Positions 1 to 10,275 of a stretch of DNA of 64,000 bases are shown here, one piece after another. The DNA is from Nannochloropsis salina CCMP1776 (taxonomy: Eukaryota; Sar; Eustigmatophyceae; Eustigmatales; Monodopsidaceae): assembly GCA_004565275.1 (NCBI GenBank), contig SDOX01000009.1, positions 520,007 through 584,006 of the forward strand, given 5' to 3'. How positions within the stretch are numbered: the stretch's first letter is position 1; each line of letters opens with the position of its first letter. Under the pieces are notes generated by a model, which was given only the letters and a program-made list of their open reading frames with translations, searched no databases and was not told the origin of the DNA. The position numbers and the translations under genes were made by a program.

Positions 1-150
1 ATGGTCCTCTGTGTATCACGTTGTCTGCAGTACTGAACTCTTTACAGCACATGTACGTATTCCTGAAGGCAGACAGGGTGTTTATCGTCGTACTTGTGTT
101 GTTTTGGGTGTTTTCAAAGCCTTAATACGTGTCCACTCGACAGGAAAGAG
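1..150. other. 5' flank of the RBBP5-like gene
   Basis: No convincing coding sequence. There are two acceptor-like AG sites (around 30 and 143). A start at 94, in frame with the gene downstream, would add 19 Cys-rich residues with no family resemblance, so the region is more likely 5' UTR or promoter. Confidence 0.4.
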
Positions 151-2448
151 ATGGCAGGTCCGTCAACATCAGTTACAACCTACAACGCAAGAAAGAAGCC
201 CGCAGGATGCATCGAGGAGACCCCAATAATCCAAAGATTGCTCGGGAGCAACAGTGCCTGGCTCAGGATCTGGAATGAGGACATTGAAGGGGAGGACATC
301 GACTCGGAAATCGCCTTCAGTCCCCAGGGGAGGTATGCTGCCGTCAGCCTGCAAGGTGGCAGCGTGCTCATTTGGGACTTGAGCACCCTTCCTCACGTAG
401 TCCTGCGCTTGGACTTGCCCCCACACATGCCTTTGCAGACGCAGGCTACAGTGCCACGTCGGGGCAGTAAGAGCAGGGGCCGGGGTGGTCGAGGAAGGGG
501 GCGCGGCGGCGGGAGCTCAGGGGACAGGGCTATTGAAAACGACGTAGAATACGTGGTGGTGGGGTTGAGTTGGTCCAGCCGCGCTCACAAGCTCCTAGTC
601 ACGTACCATCAACGAGGCGGAGGAAGTGCTTCCTCCTCCTACCTGTGTCTGTGGCATCTGCCCTCGGCTGCGGTGGAGGGACATGCCTACTTCCCCGACT
701 GTCTCATCGGGTCCGCCCAGCTCTCCCCGGTGGACGATTCCCTCTGCGCGTACTTCCTATCGGGTTCCGTCTGTCTTCGTCTGCAGCAGTTGCGCGGTTC
801 GCAGCCAGCGCAGGAGGGCCGGGAGGTGCTCCTAAGCCCGTCTGGGGAGGGCGCCGGCGGGAGCCAGGGGAGTGGGGATGGCCACCGTCTCGGTCTGTGC
901 GCCTTTGGTCGCGACGGGAGAAGCCTGTTCTGCGTGAGCGCGCGGGAGAGGCGCGTGTTCAAGGTGGACACAGACTCTCTGGCCGTGCTGGCCCGCAGCC
1001 CGGAGATCCTGGCGGGCGCCAAGCTGGTGGTGCTCAAGACGCTTGTGTCCCGGGACGGGAGCTGTCTCTTCGTCTTCAGCAACCGCGCGGCGCACCTGTT
1101 GGAGACGCACGGCCTCCGAGCCGCGGAGGCCGTGGGAGACTTCGGCGCCATCAAGGTGGAGTGGGGGTGCTGGAGTGTGGGACCGAGTCGGAGTCTGGGG
1201 CCGGGGGAGGGGGGGGGGTCGGAGGAGGAGAGGAGGGACTTGCAACAGCTGGTGGTGGTGGGCGTCCCCTGTCCCTTCAGCCGCGACAGCGTGCAGGAGC
1301 GGTTGTTCGTCTGGCGGGTCCGGCGCTTGGGCAGCGGCCTGAACGGGCGCGGCGGGGAGGGAGGGAGGGAGGACGAGGAGGAAGGGCTGGAGGGGGGGGG
1401 GACCGAGGGCCTGCCGGAGGTGGACGCCTCGCCCGACATCCTCCCAGGCTTCGCGGGGGGGCTGCAGACCTTGGAGCTTTGTCCCGGTCGCGCCGCCATG
1501 CTGGGCGGGAACTGCGAGGGCGGCCTCTTTCTGCGCCAAGAGAGCTTCGCGACGGGCTTCCCGGGGCCCATGTACGCCCCTGGCTACCGGATCCTGGAGG
1601 CGAACAAGCCGTACCTTGAGCGGGAGGAGGAGCTGGATCGACTGGTGACGTCGGCGCGAGACAGGCAGGAGCAAGGAGGGGAAGGGGGAAGCGAGGGGGA
1701 ATCAAAGCCGGGGGCGGGGGTGCCAGCAGAGGCTAGGGCGGCCAGGGGGCGAGGCGCGACATTGCAAGAGGGAGAGGCCCTGAGCACGCCGGAGGGTGAA
1801 GGGGGGGCAAGGCTGCAGTTACTGCCCAAGCCAGTGCCAGTGGATTTATGTCTGGAAGAGAAGGTGGTCTTCCCCGTGAGGCCCTTCGCGGGGAGGGCGG
1901 ACAGGCGCCGTGCGCTGGGGCAGAAGGAGGGGAAGGAGGGCGCGGGGGAAGGAGGGAGGGAGATGGGGGCCGAGGGGAGCTGGGGCTTCCGGGACTTTCT
2001 GCCCATGCCCCCCGCCCTCGTGAATGCGGCGCGAAAGCGGCAGGCGTTGGGCACCAAGGGAGGAATCAAGGGCGTGGACGGCGGGGTCCCCCTGGGGCTG
2101 ATTGCGCCCAATCCGCGCTTCAAGGCCGTGGAGAGCTGGGCGGAAAGGGGGAAAGAGGAGCTCAAGCGCGCCTTGGCGGGGGAATTGGCGGAGATGGAGA
2201 GGGAGCGGGCGGGGCTGGGAAAGGGGTACACGGGGAGCCAGGGACCTCTGGCTCCCGAGAAAGAGCGCGCGCAGGGGCCCTCGCCACCTCCGTCGCTTGA
2301 GGGCAGTCCGGGAGAAGCAGGGCGACCGGCGCCACCGGGGGGCTCGCTCCCTGCGGCTCCGCGGGGAGAGGAGCAAAAGCTAGAGGTGGGGCCCGTTGAT
2401 AAGCCCGAGGGGGATTCGTGGGACCAGGAGAAGGTGGAGGAGAGGTAG
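151..2448 (+). CDS. RBBP5/SWD1-like WD40 subunit of a COMPASS (H3K4 methyltransferase) complex
   Basis: A 765-residue protein from the ATG at 151; an in-frame ATG at 94 would only add an unconserved Cys-rich leader. RBBP5/Swd1 is a nuclear WD40 scaffold of MLL/COMPASS H3K4 methyltransferases. Family-like blocks run in order: an N-terminal LLGSNSAWLRIWNE stretch, a first blade ending VLIWDL, a middle blade with KTLVSRDGSCLFVFS (compare the RKGSCFLI block of RBBP5), and the hallmark post-propeller segment APGYRILEANKPYLEREEE, which matches the APDFKELDENVEYEERE region of animal RBBP5. An RGG-rich insert lies near residue 100 and a poly-Gly/Glu insert near 400. The last 230 residues are a low-complexity G/E/R-rich tail longer than in animals. 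Propeller blades are divergent. The call rests on remembered family sequence; another WD40 protein is less likely because of the post-propeller motif. Confidence 0.72.
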   Translation: MAGPSTSVTTYNARKKPAGCIEETPIIQRLLGSNSAWLRIWNEDIEGEDIDSEIAFSPQGRYAAVSLQGGSVLIWDLSTLPHVVLRLDLPPHMPLQTQATVPRRGSKSRGRGGRGRGRGGGSSGDRAIENDVEYVVVGLSWSSRAHKLLVTYHQRGGGSASSSYLCLWHLPSAAVEGHAYFPDCLIGSAQLSPVDDSLCAYFLSGSVCLRLQQLRGSQPAQEGREVLLSPSGEGAGGSQGSGDGHRLGLCAFGRDGRSLFCVSARERRVFKVDTDSLAVLARSPEILAGAKLVVLKTLVSRDGSCLFVFSNRAAHLLETHGLRAAEAVGDFGAIKVEWGCWSVGPSRSLGPGEGGGSEEERRDLQQLVVVGVPCPFSRDSVQERLFVWRVRRLGSGLNGRGGEGGREDEEEGLEGGGTEGLPEVDASPDILPGFAGGLQTLELCPGRAAMLGGNCEGGLFLRQESFATGFPGPMYAPGYRILEANKPYLEREEELDRLVTSARDRQEQGGEGGSEGESKPGAGVPAEARAARGRGATLQEGEALSTPEGEGGARLQLLPKPVPVDLCLEEKVVFPVRPFAGRADRRRALGQKEGKEGAGEGGREMGAEGSWGFRDFLPMPPALVNAARKRQALGTKGGIKGVDGGVPLGLIAPNPRFKAVESWAERGKEELKRALAGELAEMERERAGLGKGYTGSQGPLAPEKERAQGPSPPPSLEGSPGEAGRPAPPGGSLPAAPRGEEQKLEVGPVDKPEGDSWDQEKVEER

Positions 2449-3225
2449 AATGAGAGGAGAGACCTCAGGGCCCCACGCGGCGGGCGCTGCCGTACTCGCG
2501 GCGACGACTTCCCGGGCAGCAGGGCAGCAAGGAAAGGCTAGCACGCTTTGAGGGCCTCCATATTGCCCAATTATGGGACCGGGAATGTGCCCGTCGTCCT
2601 CACTTAAAGTTGCATCTCCGTCGATTCAGGGCGCACGCCTGGCGTGACTGTCTGTCGGCTTAGGACACGATCCCAAGGTGCCGCCTGTGTGCGGTCTTGA
2701 CGGGCCTGCAAGCGCTTCATTGAGCGAGCATGAGGCCCGAAGCGGACTAAAGATTATTACCAGGAGACAGGGAGGGGAGAGGACTGGTGTGTAAGATAGG
2801 TGGGGGGAGACGGTAGGGAGGGGAGAGGACTGGTGTGTAAGATAGGTGTGGGGAGACGGTAGGGAGGAGCGAGGCAAGAAGATTCTGATGGGGAGGGCCA
2901 CGTCCGCCCTGGCGCGCCTGAGCGCTGTGGACGTGGAAAAGGGAGGACGCAGAGGGCTGGAACTGAGTCCATGAGTGCAGATGGCCATGCAAGTGATCGA
3001 TGCAAAATAAAATAACCGCCACTAAGGAAGCGAAGGGCACGCATGCTGTCGGCCGTTGATTCTTCCTGTCTCTTCAATTTGATGTCCTTCTTTGAATCCA
3101 CATGCTGCCAGGATGTGAAACGCCGCCGGCCGCAAGGCGCCGGGGGAGGAAGGGGCTAGGGAGGGGGGACTCTGGATGGCGGTCTCAGGATACATGCGGG
3201 GGCGGGGGGGCACGGGTTCAAGTGA
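2449..3225. other. Convergent 3' intergenic spacer
   Basis: Lies between the 3' ends of the RBBP5-like gene (+) and the plastid-protein gene (-). No supported gene. It contains the 46-bp tandem repeat listed separately; otherwise nothing distinct is seen. Confidence 0.6.
2770..2867. repeat. 46-bp tandem repeat, about 2.1 copies
   Basis: Two adjacent 46-bp units begin at 2770 and 2816 and differ at one base; a third, partial unit begins at 2862. The unit is purine-rich with a GGACTGGTGTGTAAGATAGG core. A noncoding minisatellite in a convergent spacer. Confidence 0.85.
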
Positions 3226-4176
3226 TCACTGGGGGGGGATCGCGGGGAGGCCCAAGAGCTGGTTCTGCCACCGGGGCGCCGCGCCTGCACGCGCGGCCAC
3301 GCGGGCGCTCCACTCTACCCAGTTGAAATGGGAGAGATAGTCCGAGGTCCGGGCGGGAATGGCGGTTACCCACGCCCCTAGGTCCTCCCCGAAGTGGAAG
3401 AAGTCGTTCCCGTCCCACTGCCGGTAGTCGTCGAACGCCGGGTTGACCAGCTCGTCCTCGAGCAAGAACATGAGCGTGACCAGCCCGATGCCCACGAGCG
3501 CGAAGCCGAAGGATTTCATGCCGCGGCCGGCGGAGGAGAACTTGATGTCCCCCCGCGTCCAGGTGCCGAACCAGTACTCGGGCGTGAACCGGATGGGTCG
3601 CTCTTCCTTGTTCAGGAAGTCGTCCACCCACTGCTGGTTTGCCAGCTCTTTGGGCGTCAGATTCACGGGCGTGGGGTCGTACGTGCCCTTCTCATACATC
3701 TCCTGCAGCCGTTTCTCCACCTCGGCCGTCCAGGCCTCGCCAGAAAGCGGCTCCTGCTCGGGAGGTATCACGCCCATTGACAAGTCCACCGCCTCTTCTT
3801 GCTGTCGTGTCAGCTTAGGTAAACCTTCTTCTAGAACCTTCGGCAAGCCTTGCTCCCCGCCTTCCTCTCTGTCTTGCTTATCCCCTGGCTTCTCCGAAAT
3901 GCGCGCGTGCAACCGACTGCTACCACTCTTGCCCCTCAGCTGTCCTGTAAAAGGGGACCAGAATCGGGGCGTCTGCACCAATTGACATGTCTGCGATCCA
4001 AGCTGGTGTCGCTGCCGAACCACTCTCGGATTCTCTGGAAGGCCATTGGGTGCACTAGGCGCGACGAACGCGTGCGTGTGGTGCATTCCTAGGGCTACGG
4101 TGAACCCGACTAGGCCTGCCACCGAAGGCAATGACCACCTCCCGCATCTTACGTGCCTTTTATTATTTTGTTGCAT
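3226..4176 (-). CDS. Plastid-targeted protein of unknown function with one membrane segment
   Basis: 316 residues from the ATG at 4176; upstream in-frame starts add an Arg/Cys-rich leader without signal-peptide character. The N-terminus is a typical heterokont bipartite presequence: basic start, hydrophobic core (PSVAGLVGFTVALGM), then an Ala-Phe junction (HTHA/FVAP) and a Ser/Arg-rich, acid-poor stretch to about residue 75. This predicts import through the ER into a secondary plastid. The mature part has an acidic region, a WFGTW motif, one hydrophobic segment (FALVGIGLVTLMFLL) near residue 240 and an aromatic region (DYRQWDGNDFFHFG) that could face the lumen or stroma. I do not recognise the family; a small thylakoid or envelope protein is possible. 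It is convergent with the RBBP5-like gene and divergent from the NOL8-like gene. Confidence 0.7.
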   Translation of the reverse strand: MQQNNKRHVRCGRWSLPSVAGLVGFTVALGMHHTHAFVAPSAPNGLPENPRVVRQRHQLGSQTCQLVQTPRFWSPFTGQLRGKSGSSRLHARISEKPGDKQDREEGGEQGLPKVLEEGLPKLTRQQEEAVDLSMGVIPPEQEPLSGEAWTAEVEKRLQEMYEKGTYDPTPVNLTPKELANQQWVDDFLNKEERPIRFTPEYWFGTWTRGDIKFSSAGRGMKSFGFALVGIGLVTLMFLLEDELVNPAFDDYRQWDGNDFFHFGEDLGAWVTAIPARTSDYLSHFNWVEWSARVAARAGAAPRWQNQLLGLPAIPPQ

Positions 4177-4927
4177 TGGGAGGCGTCCTGTACACGGCAA
4201 TTCGCGTGTAAGACGCAGTCCACCGGGCTGAAAGCGCGTTACTCTACGTGACACGACCCTGTGAGTCTGATGGTAATGTTTTGAAACGGAGTTCGACCCA
4301 TGTGAACGACATGAGGAGCAAGTAAATAGGCATAGACGCGTCGAAAGAGGGCGGAGACCGCCTTGTGAGTACACAAGTAACATGGGATCTGTGGCCGTGG
4401 AACGGGTCTAATAATTGGCAGAGGTCTGGGCAGCCTGGATATCTTGCCTCCTCCGCGCCTCGAGGAGGGAGAGGATCGGGAGGGTCAGCACCCTGGGAAA
4501 AAACAGGCTTAGCGTCCTGATGCGGAGCTCTCAATACCAAATGTAAAGTATCGATCTTCGAAATGAAGCTTGTGTGGATAAAGTACCAGAATGGGGTCGC
4601 TTCCTGTTGGTTAGACTCTCCTTCAAATGATTGTAACCTCCTCTAGCCTTGTTTAGCCCGGCGCGCGGACCACCCTCTTAGGGATTACCAGGGCACAAAA
4701 TACTCAGATCGACCCACCACAATGCCATAAACTATACATGTGAATCCTCGGAAATGAGAAGGTCTTTACTGGATTCCTTTTCGCTGTCGAAAATCTGGAC
4801 AGTCGAATTTATCGGAAATGAAAGTGAACCGCCGCGGAAGCCTGCGTATTTATTTGACTTTATCCTCGATCATCCTAAACCGCTCACTGCAGGCTCGTGG
4901 GTTTCATTAACGCAGATCGCATGATCT
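4177..4927. promoter_or_regulatory. Divergent intergenic region (plastid-protein gene / NOL8-like gene)
   Basis: About 750 bp separate the two start codons, so promoters for both directions must lie here. Lower GC than the flanking exons. No TATA box or repeat stands out clearly enough to name. Confidence 0.4.
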
Positions 4928-7345
4928 ATGGCCAGGCTTTACGGTACGCGCGCCCTCAACAATTAGTTTTCTGGTCGACCCGCCTGTCCGTACTCATCTC
5001 ATATATTCCCATCCTCTTGCCCGTCAGTGGGTGGCGTAGGCAGGGACGTCAAAGCCCTCGAGATAAAAGAGATATTTGACCGGGCTGCAGGGGGCCAAGA
5101 TGTGGTCGCAGAAGTGGACATACGCTCCGACGCCTCAGGTATGCCCCGGGGGTTCGCGTACGTGAGCATGGCAGATCCCGAGAGCGCAGCACGCTGTGTA
5201 AAGCTGTACAACAAGGCGGTGTGGCGAGGGGGGCGCTTGAAGGTGGAACACGCGCAAGAGACGTATATGGCCCGACTGGAGCGGGAGTGGGCGGAGGCCA
5301 GGGGCTCGCAAAGACCCGCGGTGATTAGTGAGGGGGAGCAGGCGCCCAGGGATTTCCCCACCTCAGGCGGTGAGGAGGGGCGCGACACGCAGTCTGAATC
5401 CCTTCCCACGCTCTCTCCGGCGCCCCTCGAGGGCCGGAGTCGGTACCTGCGGGTTCGGAGACGCGCGGGAGAGAAGGCATGGGTGGTGGACACCTGTCCC
5501 GTGCTCGTCCAGGAGGCGACGACGGCTCGGCGGCGGCCGCGGCGTCGAGGGGTCAAGCTGGTCGGCTTCCAGGAGCTCCCTGGGGCTTGCAGGGGCCAGC
5601 ACGAGAAGTCCTTACAGGAGATATGGGCCGATATGGCGCCCGATGCGGCGGGGATTCCCCGGTCGTGTCGCCGTCCCGATGGTGGTCCCGGTAAGGGCGG
5701 GAGGGAGGGGGGGAGAGAGCCGAGGGATGTTGAGGATAGAGAAGGGGGATTTTGGGAGCAGGCTGTCTCAGGACCTGATGTGCACAATTCTGTGGCTGGG
5801 GGGTCGTGTGGAAGAGGAGGGAGAGAAGAGGAAGAGGGAGAGGGGAAAGAGGAGGAGGAGGAGGAGGAAAATGTGAAGGAGGGGGGAAGTTGGGAGGAAG
5901 AAGAGGAAGAGGGTCTAGGGGCCCTGTTGGAAGAGGAAGGTGAGGAGGTGAGCTTTGAGTGGGGGGGTGACGAGGCGCGGGGAGGGCCTGAGGAGGGTAA
6001 GGGGCAAGGTATGAGGGGCCACGGTGAGGTGCTGGAGGAGGGAGAGGAGGACGAGGACGAGGAGGAGGAGGATGAGGAGGAGGAGGAAGAAGAAGAAGAA
6101 GAAGCGCAGGAACGAGAAGGGGGAAAGGGCTGGAATGAGGTGGAAGGGACTTGCTGGCCGCCCTTCCTGGAGGTGGCGGCCGACATGGGAAGCGAGGAGG
6201 AGGAAGAGGGAGCCGGAGGTAGGGCACCGGGCGGGGGAGAAATCGCCTGCTCGAGGCACGGGGCTGTGATGGGGGCATGCGGAGAGCGGGAGGAGGGGGA
6301 GGAGGGGGACGACCAGGAGCTTGAGGCGCAGGCCGCGTGGAGGGAGGAGGCGGAGCGTAACCGTCGCGTCCTGGGCGGGGTGCTGATGGATCTGGAGGCG
6401 GAAGAGGCGGCCGTGCTGCGGAAGGAAGCCCGGCGGGCCCGACGTTGGAAGGCGAGGGAGGAGGAAGAGATGGAGGGGCTGGCCGTCTTCCCGCGCTACG
6501 ATCCGACGAGCGAGAAGGCTGGCGAGCTGGAGGAGGGGGATGGGGGGAGGGAGGGAGGGGGGGAGGGAGAGGGCCGGACCGAGGGCATCGCTGTCTCCCG
6601 CCCTCCTACCGGTCCGGCGAGTCAAGAAGGACCGCGCGTGGAGGCGGACCTAGAGGCGCTCACGGACATCTACCGCCAGTTTCGAGAGGGGGAGGGGGAG
6701 GAGCCGGTTCCTATCGGCGCGCAGGAGAGCGTGCCTTTTGCCTTTGGCTTCGGCGTTGCCGCGAGGGAAGACGGGGCGGGTTCGGAGGACGCGGTCCTTG
6801 TCGATGTGGAGGCGCCTTTGGCGGGAAAAGGGAGGCGGATGCCGGCGTGGGAGGCGGCGGAGGAGACGGAGGAAACGCTGGAGCCGAGGGAGGGAGGGGG
6901 GGAGAAAGGGCAGGAGGGAGGGCTGGGTCTTCGGGTGAGGGAGAGCTCAAGGGTGGGGGCAACCAGGTTGTTCTGGCCGTCCATACAAGAGATTCAGGCG
7001 GAGGCACGGGCGTTCTTTTTGGGGGTAGGGAGTGAAGGAGGAAGGGATGAAGGGAGGGATGGAGGGAGTGAAGGAGGAAGGGATGAAGGGAGGGATGGAG
7101 GGTGTGATGGAGGTGAAATTGGGGGAGATGTGGTGCCTTCAAGTGTCGGGGGAGGAAGCAGCGATGGCGTCCTGGCGACGGCAGGGGAATCAGAAGGGGT
7201 TAGTGTGGATTGGAGGCAAGAGGGAGGGCGGGGAGGAGAGGAGGGCCGGCGGGAGGCGTTGCGACGGGAGCGATTGAGTCTGACGCAAGACTTCAAGAGG
7301 AAGCGCCGCAACGCTGTGAAGGGTGCGAAAGGACGGTCGAGATAG
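4928..7345 (+). CDS. NOL8-like nucleolar RRM protein with a long acidic tail
   Basis: Two exons: 4928-4943 (only 16 nt) and 5028-7345, joined across an 84-nt GT-AG intron. The splice restores the first RRM strand: MARLYVGGVGRDVKALEI, whose LYVGGV is RNP2. RNP1 is GFAYVSM. The helix/strand segment KLYNKAVWRGGRLKVEHA, followed by a YMARLEREW helix, is the NOL8 pattern (LNK-W-GG-L-I--AKE-FL-RL). NOL8 family proteins act in nucleolar ribosome biogenesis. The remaining roughly 670 residues are acidic and low in complexity, with Glu runs near residues 270-380 and a perfect 12-residue tandem repeat (SEGGRDEGRDGG, nucleotides 7031-7102). A basic QDFKRKRRNAVKGAKGR ends the protein and probably serves as nucleolar signal. 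The RRM call is firm; NOL8 assignment is likely; exon 1 is inferred. Confidence 0.72.
7031..7102 (+). repeat. Perfect 36-bp tandem duplication within the NOL8-like coding region
   Basis: Two identical 36-bp units, 7031-7066 and 7067-7102, encode SEGGRDEGRDGG twice. Identity at the DNA level suggests a recent slippage event in a (GGGA)-rich coding stretch. Confidence 0.85.
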
Positions 7346-7935
7346 CGGCAGACATTAGGGCATCAACAAAGCATGGCAGGTCTTAAAGAAGGGAAAAAAG
7401 GGGGCGCCATGAGCGAAGGAAGATTCCGATGCAGCTACATTCTTCTTATGCGGTTGCTTTTTATGCTTTGAGGTCGCAATGAGCACGCGAACAATTTTAC
7501 GTAGATAAAGTCTTGCCGCTTCCTTTCTCGCTTTCTTCCCTCGCAATTCCTGCGTGGGCGCCCCTCAGATAGCCCCGCCCTGCTTCCATTCCACTCTTTG
7601 CGAGCACGGCACTGGCAGGAAATTAGTCACGCGGGGGCAAGATGGAGGGTCGGGGCTTGTTCATAAAAGAGTCAAGGCGAAGAGGGCCAATAAAGAGCAG
7701 GGCGAGAGACCTTCAGGTGCAGGGGTCGCCCGAGTCGCTGGACGTACGCATTGATATTGATCATACACAGATATTCATGGGATACATGACGAGAGCACGC
7801 AGTAGGGAGGGGCCTGGAGCATCGTCCATAGAGACGACAGAGAGGTCCCCCTCACTGGCAAGACAGCCGCCAAAATTTAAAGCGCGAGGATATCGGCATC
7901 TCCTCGACGAGGGCCGTCTGGAGCTAGACCTGGTG
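7346..7935. other. Convergent 3' spacer
   Basis: Lies between the 3' ends of the NOL8-like (+) and MYB (-) genes. Only short, unconvincing ORFs; nothing else seen. Confidence 0.5.
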
Positions 7936-10275
7936 CTAGTCCCGCGGGGCCTCCGAGCCCGCGCCCTCGCCTTTGGCCCAGCCCATGAACCCCCCTGACT
8001 CGGCCCCTTTCAGAGGCCGGTGGGGGGGAAAGCGAGACAGGGATGAAAACTGCTGGAGGCAAGACTCGCCCTGGCTGGGGTCGTCCTGGGAGGGGTGGGG
8101 GGGCAGGGGGGCCAGGAAAGGGGCGGGGTTGTGCACGGGGTCTCGTGTGCTCTGGTGGTATTGCGGCGTGAGGCTGCCTTCGAGGAAGCTCTCCAGGTAG
8201 GACGAGTTCGCGGCCAGGGAGGAAGAGGGTCGGTAGTGGCAGTAGGGGGAAAGGTCGTCCGTGTTGAAGCGGCCCGAGGATGCGGTGGCCGTCACGCCCG
8301 CGTCCACCTGCAGTCCTAAATGAGAAGCTCCGGAGCTCAGGGAGGGCCCGGCGGTCGGAAAGCCCGAAGGGGAGAGCGAGCGCCGCTTTTTCTTATGGGA
8401 TTGGGAGGCACAGGAGGAATGAAGGCCAGGGTGGGGGGGACCAGAGGCGAAGTCTATGTTCATCATGGCGGTGACGGGGCTCGGGGCGGGGTGCGCCCTG
8501 CTTTTGTCCTCGTGTGCCTGCTGGGCCGAGGAAGAGAGCTGCGAGTCAGGGCCGAGCAAGGAGGCGGAGCCGGCGGCCATAAGCATGCTGATCTTCTTGG
8601 CCAGATCGCTGTGACTCCCGGCGCCCCCACCCGGAGAGGCAGGGCCAAAGCCGTCGTCGCCGCCGGACTGTCCCCGCAGGGGTCGGGGAGAGCGCGTGGC
8701 TTGGAAGGGGGGGGGCATGTCGGGCGATTGCCGGGCGTTTTGCATGTCCTTGTCGGCACGGCCTCCACAACCCACCGGTACGGGGACGAAGGGGAGAAAC
8801 CCTTGGTCCGCGCCGCCAGAGAACGGGGGGGGGATGTCTCGGTGGTACTGAGCCTCTGTTTGCTCTGCTTGTTGCCTTCTCTGCTGGTAACGCTGCCCCT
8901 GCTCCTCTTGTAGCTGTAATTGCTGCTCAAGTTTCTGTTGGAAGTGTTGCTGCCACTGTTCATCGAGCTGCTGCTGCAGATAGAGCTGGAGCTGATTCTC
9001 CTGCTGCGGCTGATGGTTGCTAGACATTTGACGCTGCAGTTGCTCGGCGAAGAAAGAATTGTCATCCACAGGGCCCAAGAGTCCCGCACGATTACTCGAC
9101 ATGGGGGACGCCAACGCTAAGTCCCCGGTGGCATTATCCCCATTCAGCATTTCTGCGAGGCGATGCATGTGCAGGGATTGGCCGGCCGTGGAGGAAGAGG
9201 GAGGACCCACTGGGGACTCGGCCGCATAATAGCCTCCCATGCCTGCCCCTGCCGGTGCCCCTGCCGGCAATCCTGCACCAAAGCCCATATTTTGTCCATA
9301 TGGACTAAATCCTGCCGCCATGAAGAATTGGGCGGCGTCATCTGTCACAACTTCTGCCTTGTTTTTAGTACTTTGTGCGCCGCGTTTCCCCTTCTCCCCC
9401 ACGCCTGTTCGAACTCGTTTCGTCGATTTGGACTGGCCATTCTCGTGCAAGCATTTGTCTTGCACTTGGGAGCTTGCTGGAGTATCGTAGGCTCCAGCGG
9501 CGGTTGCCACGCTGGACGAGGCTCCCTTCTTCCCGGGTCTTGTTGAGCTTTCTCTAACCCCCGCAGGCGGCCCCAAGCCCGTGGCACCGGCTGGTCCGCA
9601 CGCTTTCGCGACCGGCGCATCTTTACCATGAGATTTTGCAAGTCTGCGCATGTTTTTCCTCATAGTTGAGTAATAGTAGTTTTTGATGCTGTTATCCGTT
9701 CTTCCGGGTAGCAGTTTGGCGATGATAGCCCATCGATTTCCCAGTCGTTGTTGCGCATCCTGCACGATAGCTTCTTCCTGGGCTGTCCAGGGTGCCTTCT
9801 TGATATCAGGATTCAAGTGGTTGAGCCATCGCGTGCGACACTGCTTCCCAGAACGGCCTGGTCCACCCAATTTCTCGGCCAGACCTTGCGCAATAACAGT
9901 CCAATTCTTGGTCCCGTGCGCGCGGACCAGCTTCAAAATGCATGCATCTTCTTCACTAGACCATCCTCGCCGATTCAATTTACTCGATATATCATCCTCA
10001 AATGAGTCTTGATGATGAGTTGGCGTTTGCTGAGTGGTTTTTATGCCCTGTACGGAAATGCCTCCAGCGGGCAACGCGGTCCTGGTGGGGCTCATTTCCG
10101 ATGATGACACAGCCCCCTTCTGTACGTGATTTTGGTTGCTTCCAAATTGTGTTCTATGAAAATAATGCTCTCCTTGATGAGCTCTATCATAATTCATAGT
10201 TTCAATGGTGTCCATTCCGTAGTGTCGCATGTGCTGATGGGAATGTGTTACAGGAGATTCCATGGGCGCGGGCAC
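7936..10275 (-). CDS. R2R3-type MYB transcription factor
   Basis: A 779-residue intronless ORF. Two MYB repeats lie near residues 100-215. R2 is [16 protein letters not shown], then a Trp-spaced helix-turn-helix ending [16 protein letters not shown]; it has a slightly long linker ([11 protein letters not shown]) before the recognition helix. R3 is [19 protein letters not shown], then [19 protein letters not shown]. The R3 recognition helix reads [13 protein letters not shown], where plant R2R3 factors usually have an N-H-W-N-S arrangement. A basic stretch follows, then low-complexity regions: Gly/Ala-rich, a Gln-rich block (about residues 425-490) typical of activation domains, and Ser/Pro-rich segments. 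Nuclear DNA-binding regulator; target genes cannot be read from sequence. Divergent from the RAD16-like gene. Confidence 0.88.
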   Translation of the reverse strand: MPAPMESPVTHSHQHMRHYGMDTIETMNYDRAHQGEHYFHRTQFGSNQNHVQKGAVSSSEMSPTRTALPAGGISVQGIKTTQQTPTHHQDSFEDDISSKLNRRGWSSEEDACILKLVRAHGTKNWTVIAQGLAEKLGGPGRSGKQCRTRWLNHLNPDIKKAPWTAQEEAIVQDAQQRLGNRWAIIAKLLPGRTDNSIKNYYYSTMRKNMRRLAKSHGKDAPVAKACGPAGATGLGPPAGVRESSTRPGKKGASSSVATAAGAYDTPASSQVQDKCLHENGQSKSTKRVRTGVGEKGKRGAQSTKNKAEVVTDDAAQFFMAAGFSPYGQNMGFGAGLPAGAPAGAGMGGYYAAESPVGPPSSSTAGQSLHMHRLAEMLNGDNATGDLALASPMSSNRAGLLGPVDDNSFFAEQLQRQMSSNHQPQQENQLQLYLQQQLDEQWQQHFQQKLEQQLQLQEEQGQRYQQRRQQAEQTEAQYHRDIPPPFSGGADQGFLPFVPVPVGCGGRADKDMQNARQSPDMPPPFQATRSPRPLRGQSGGDDGFGPASPGGGAGSHSDLAKKISMLMAAGSASLLGPDSQLSSSAQQAHEDKSRAHPAPSPVTAMMNIDFASGPPHPGLHSSCASQSHKKKRRSLSPSGFPTAGPSLSSGASHLGLQVDAGVTATASSGRFNTDDLSPYCHYRPSSSLAANSSYLESFLEGSLTPQYHQSTRDPVHNPAPFLAPLPPHPSQDDPSQGESCLQQFSSLSRFPPHRPLKGAESGGFMGWAKGEGAGSEAPRD

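Noticed and set aside
4999-6186. A 395-codon - strand ORF with long Ser runs
   Set aside because: Complement of the Glu-rich part of the NOL8-like gene (GAG/GAA repeats read as CTC/TTC/TCC).
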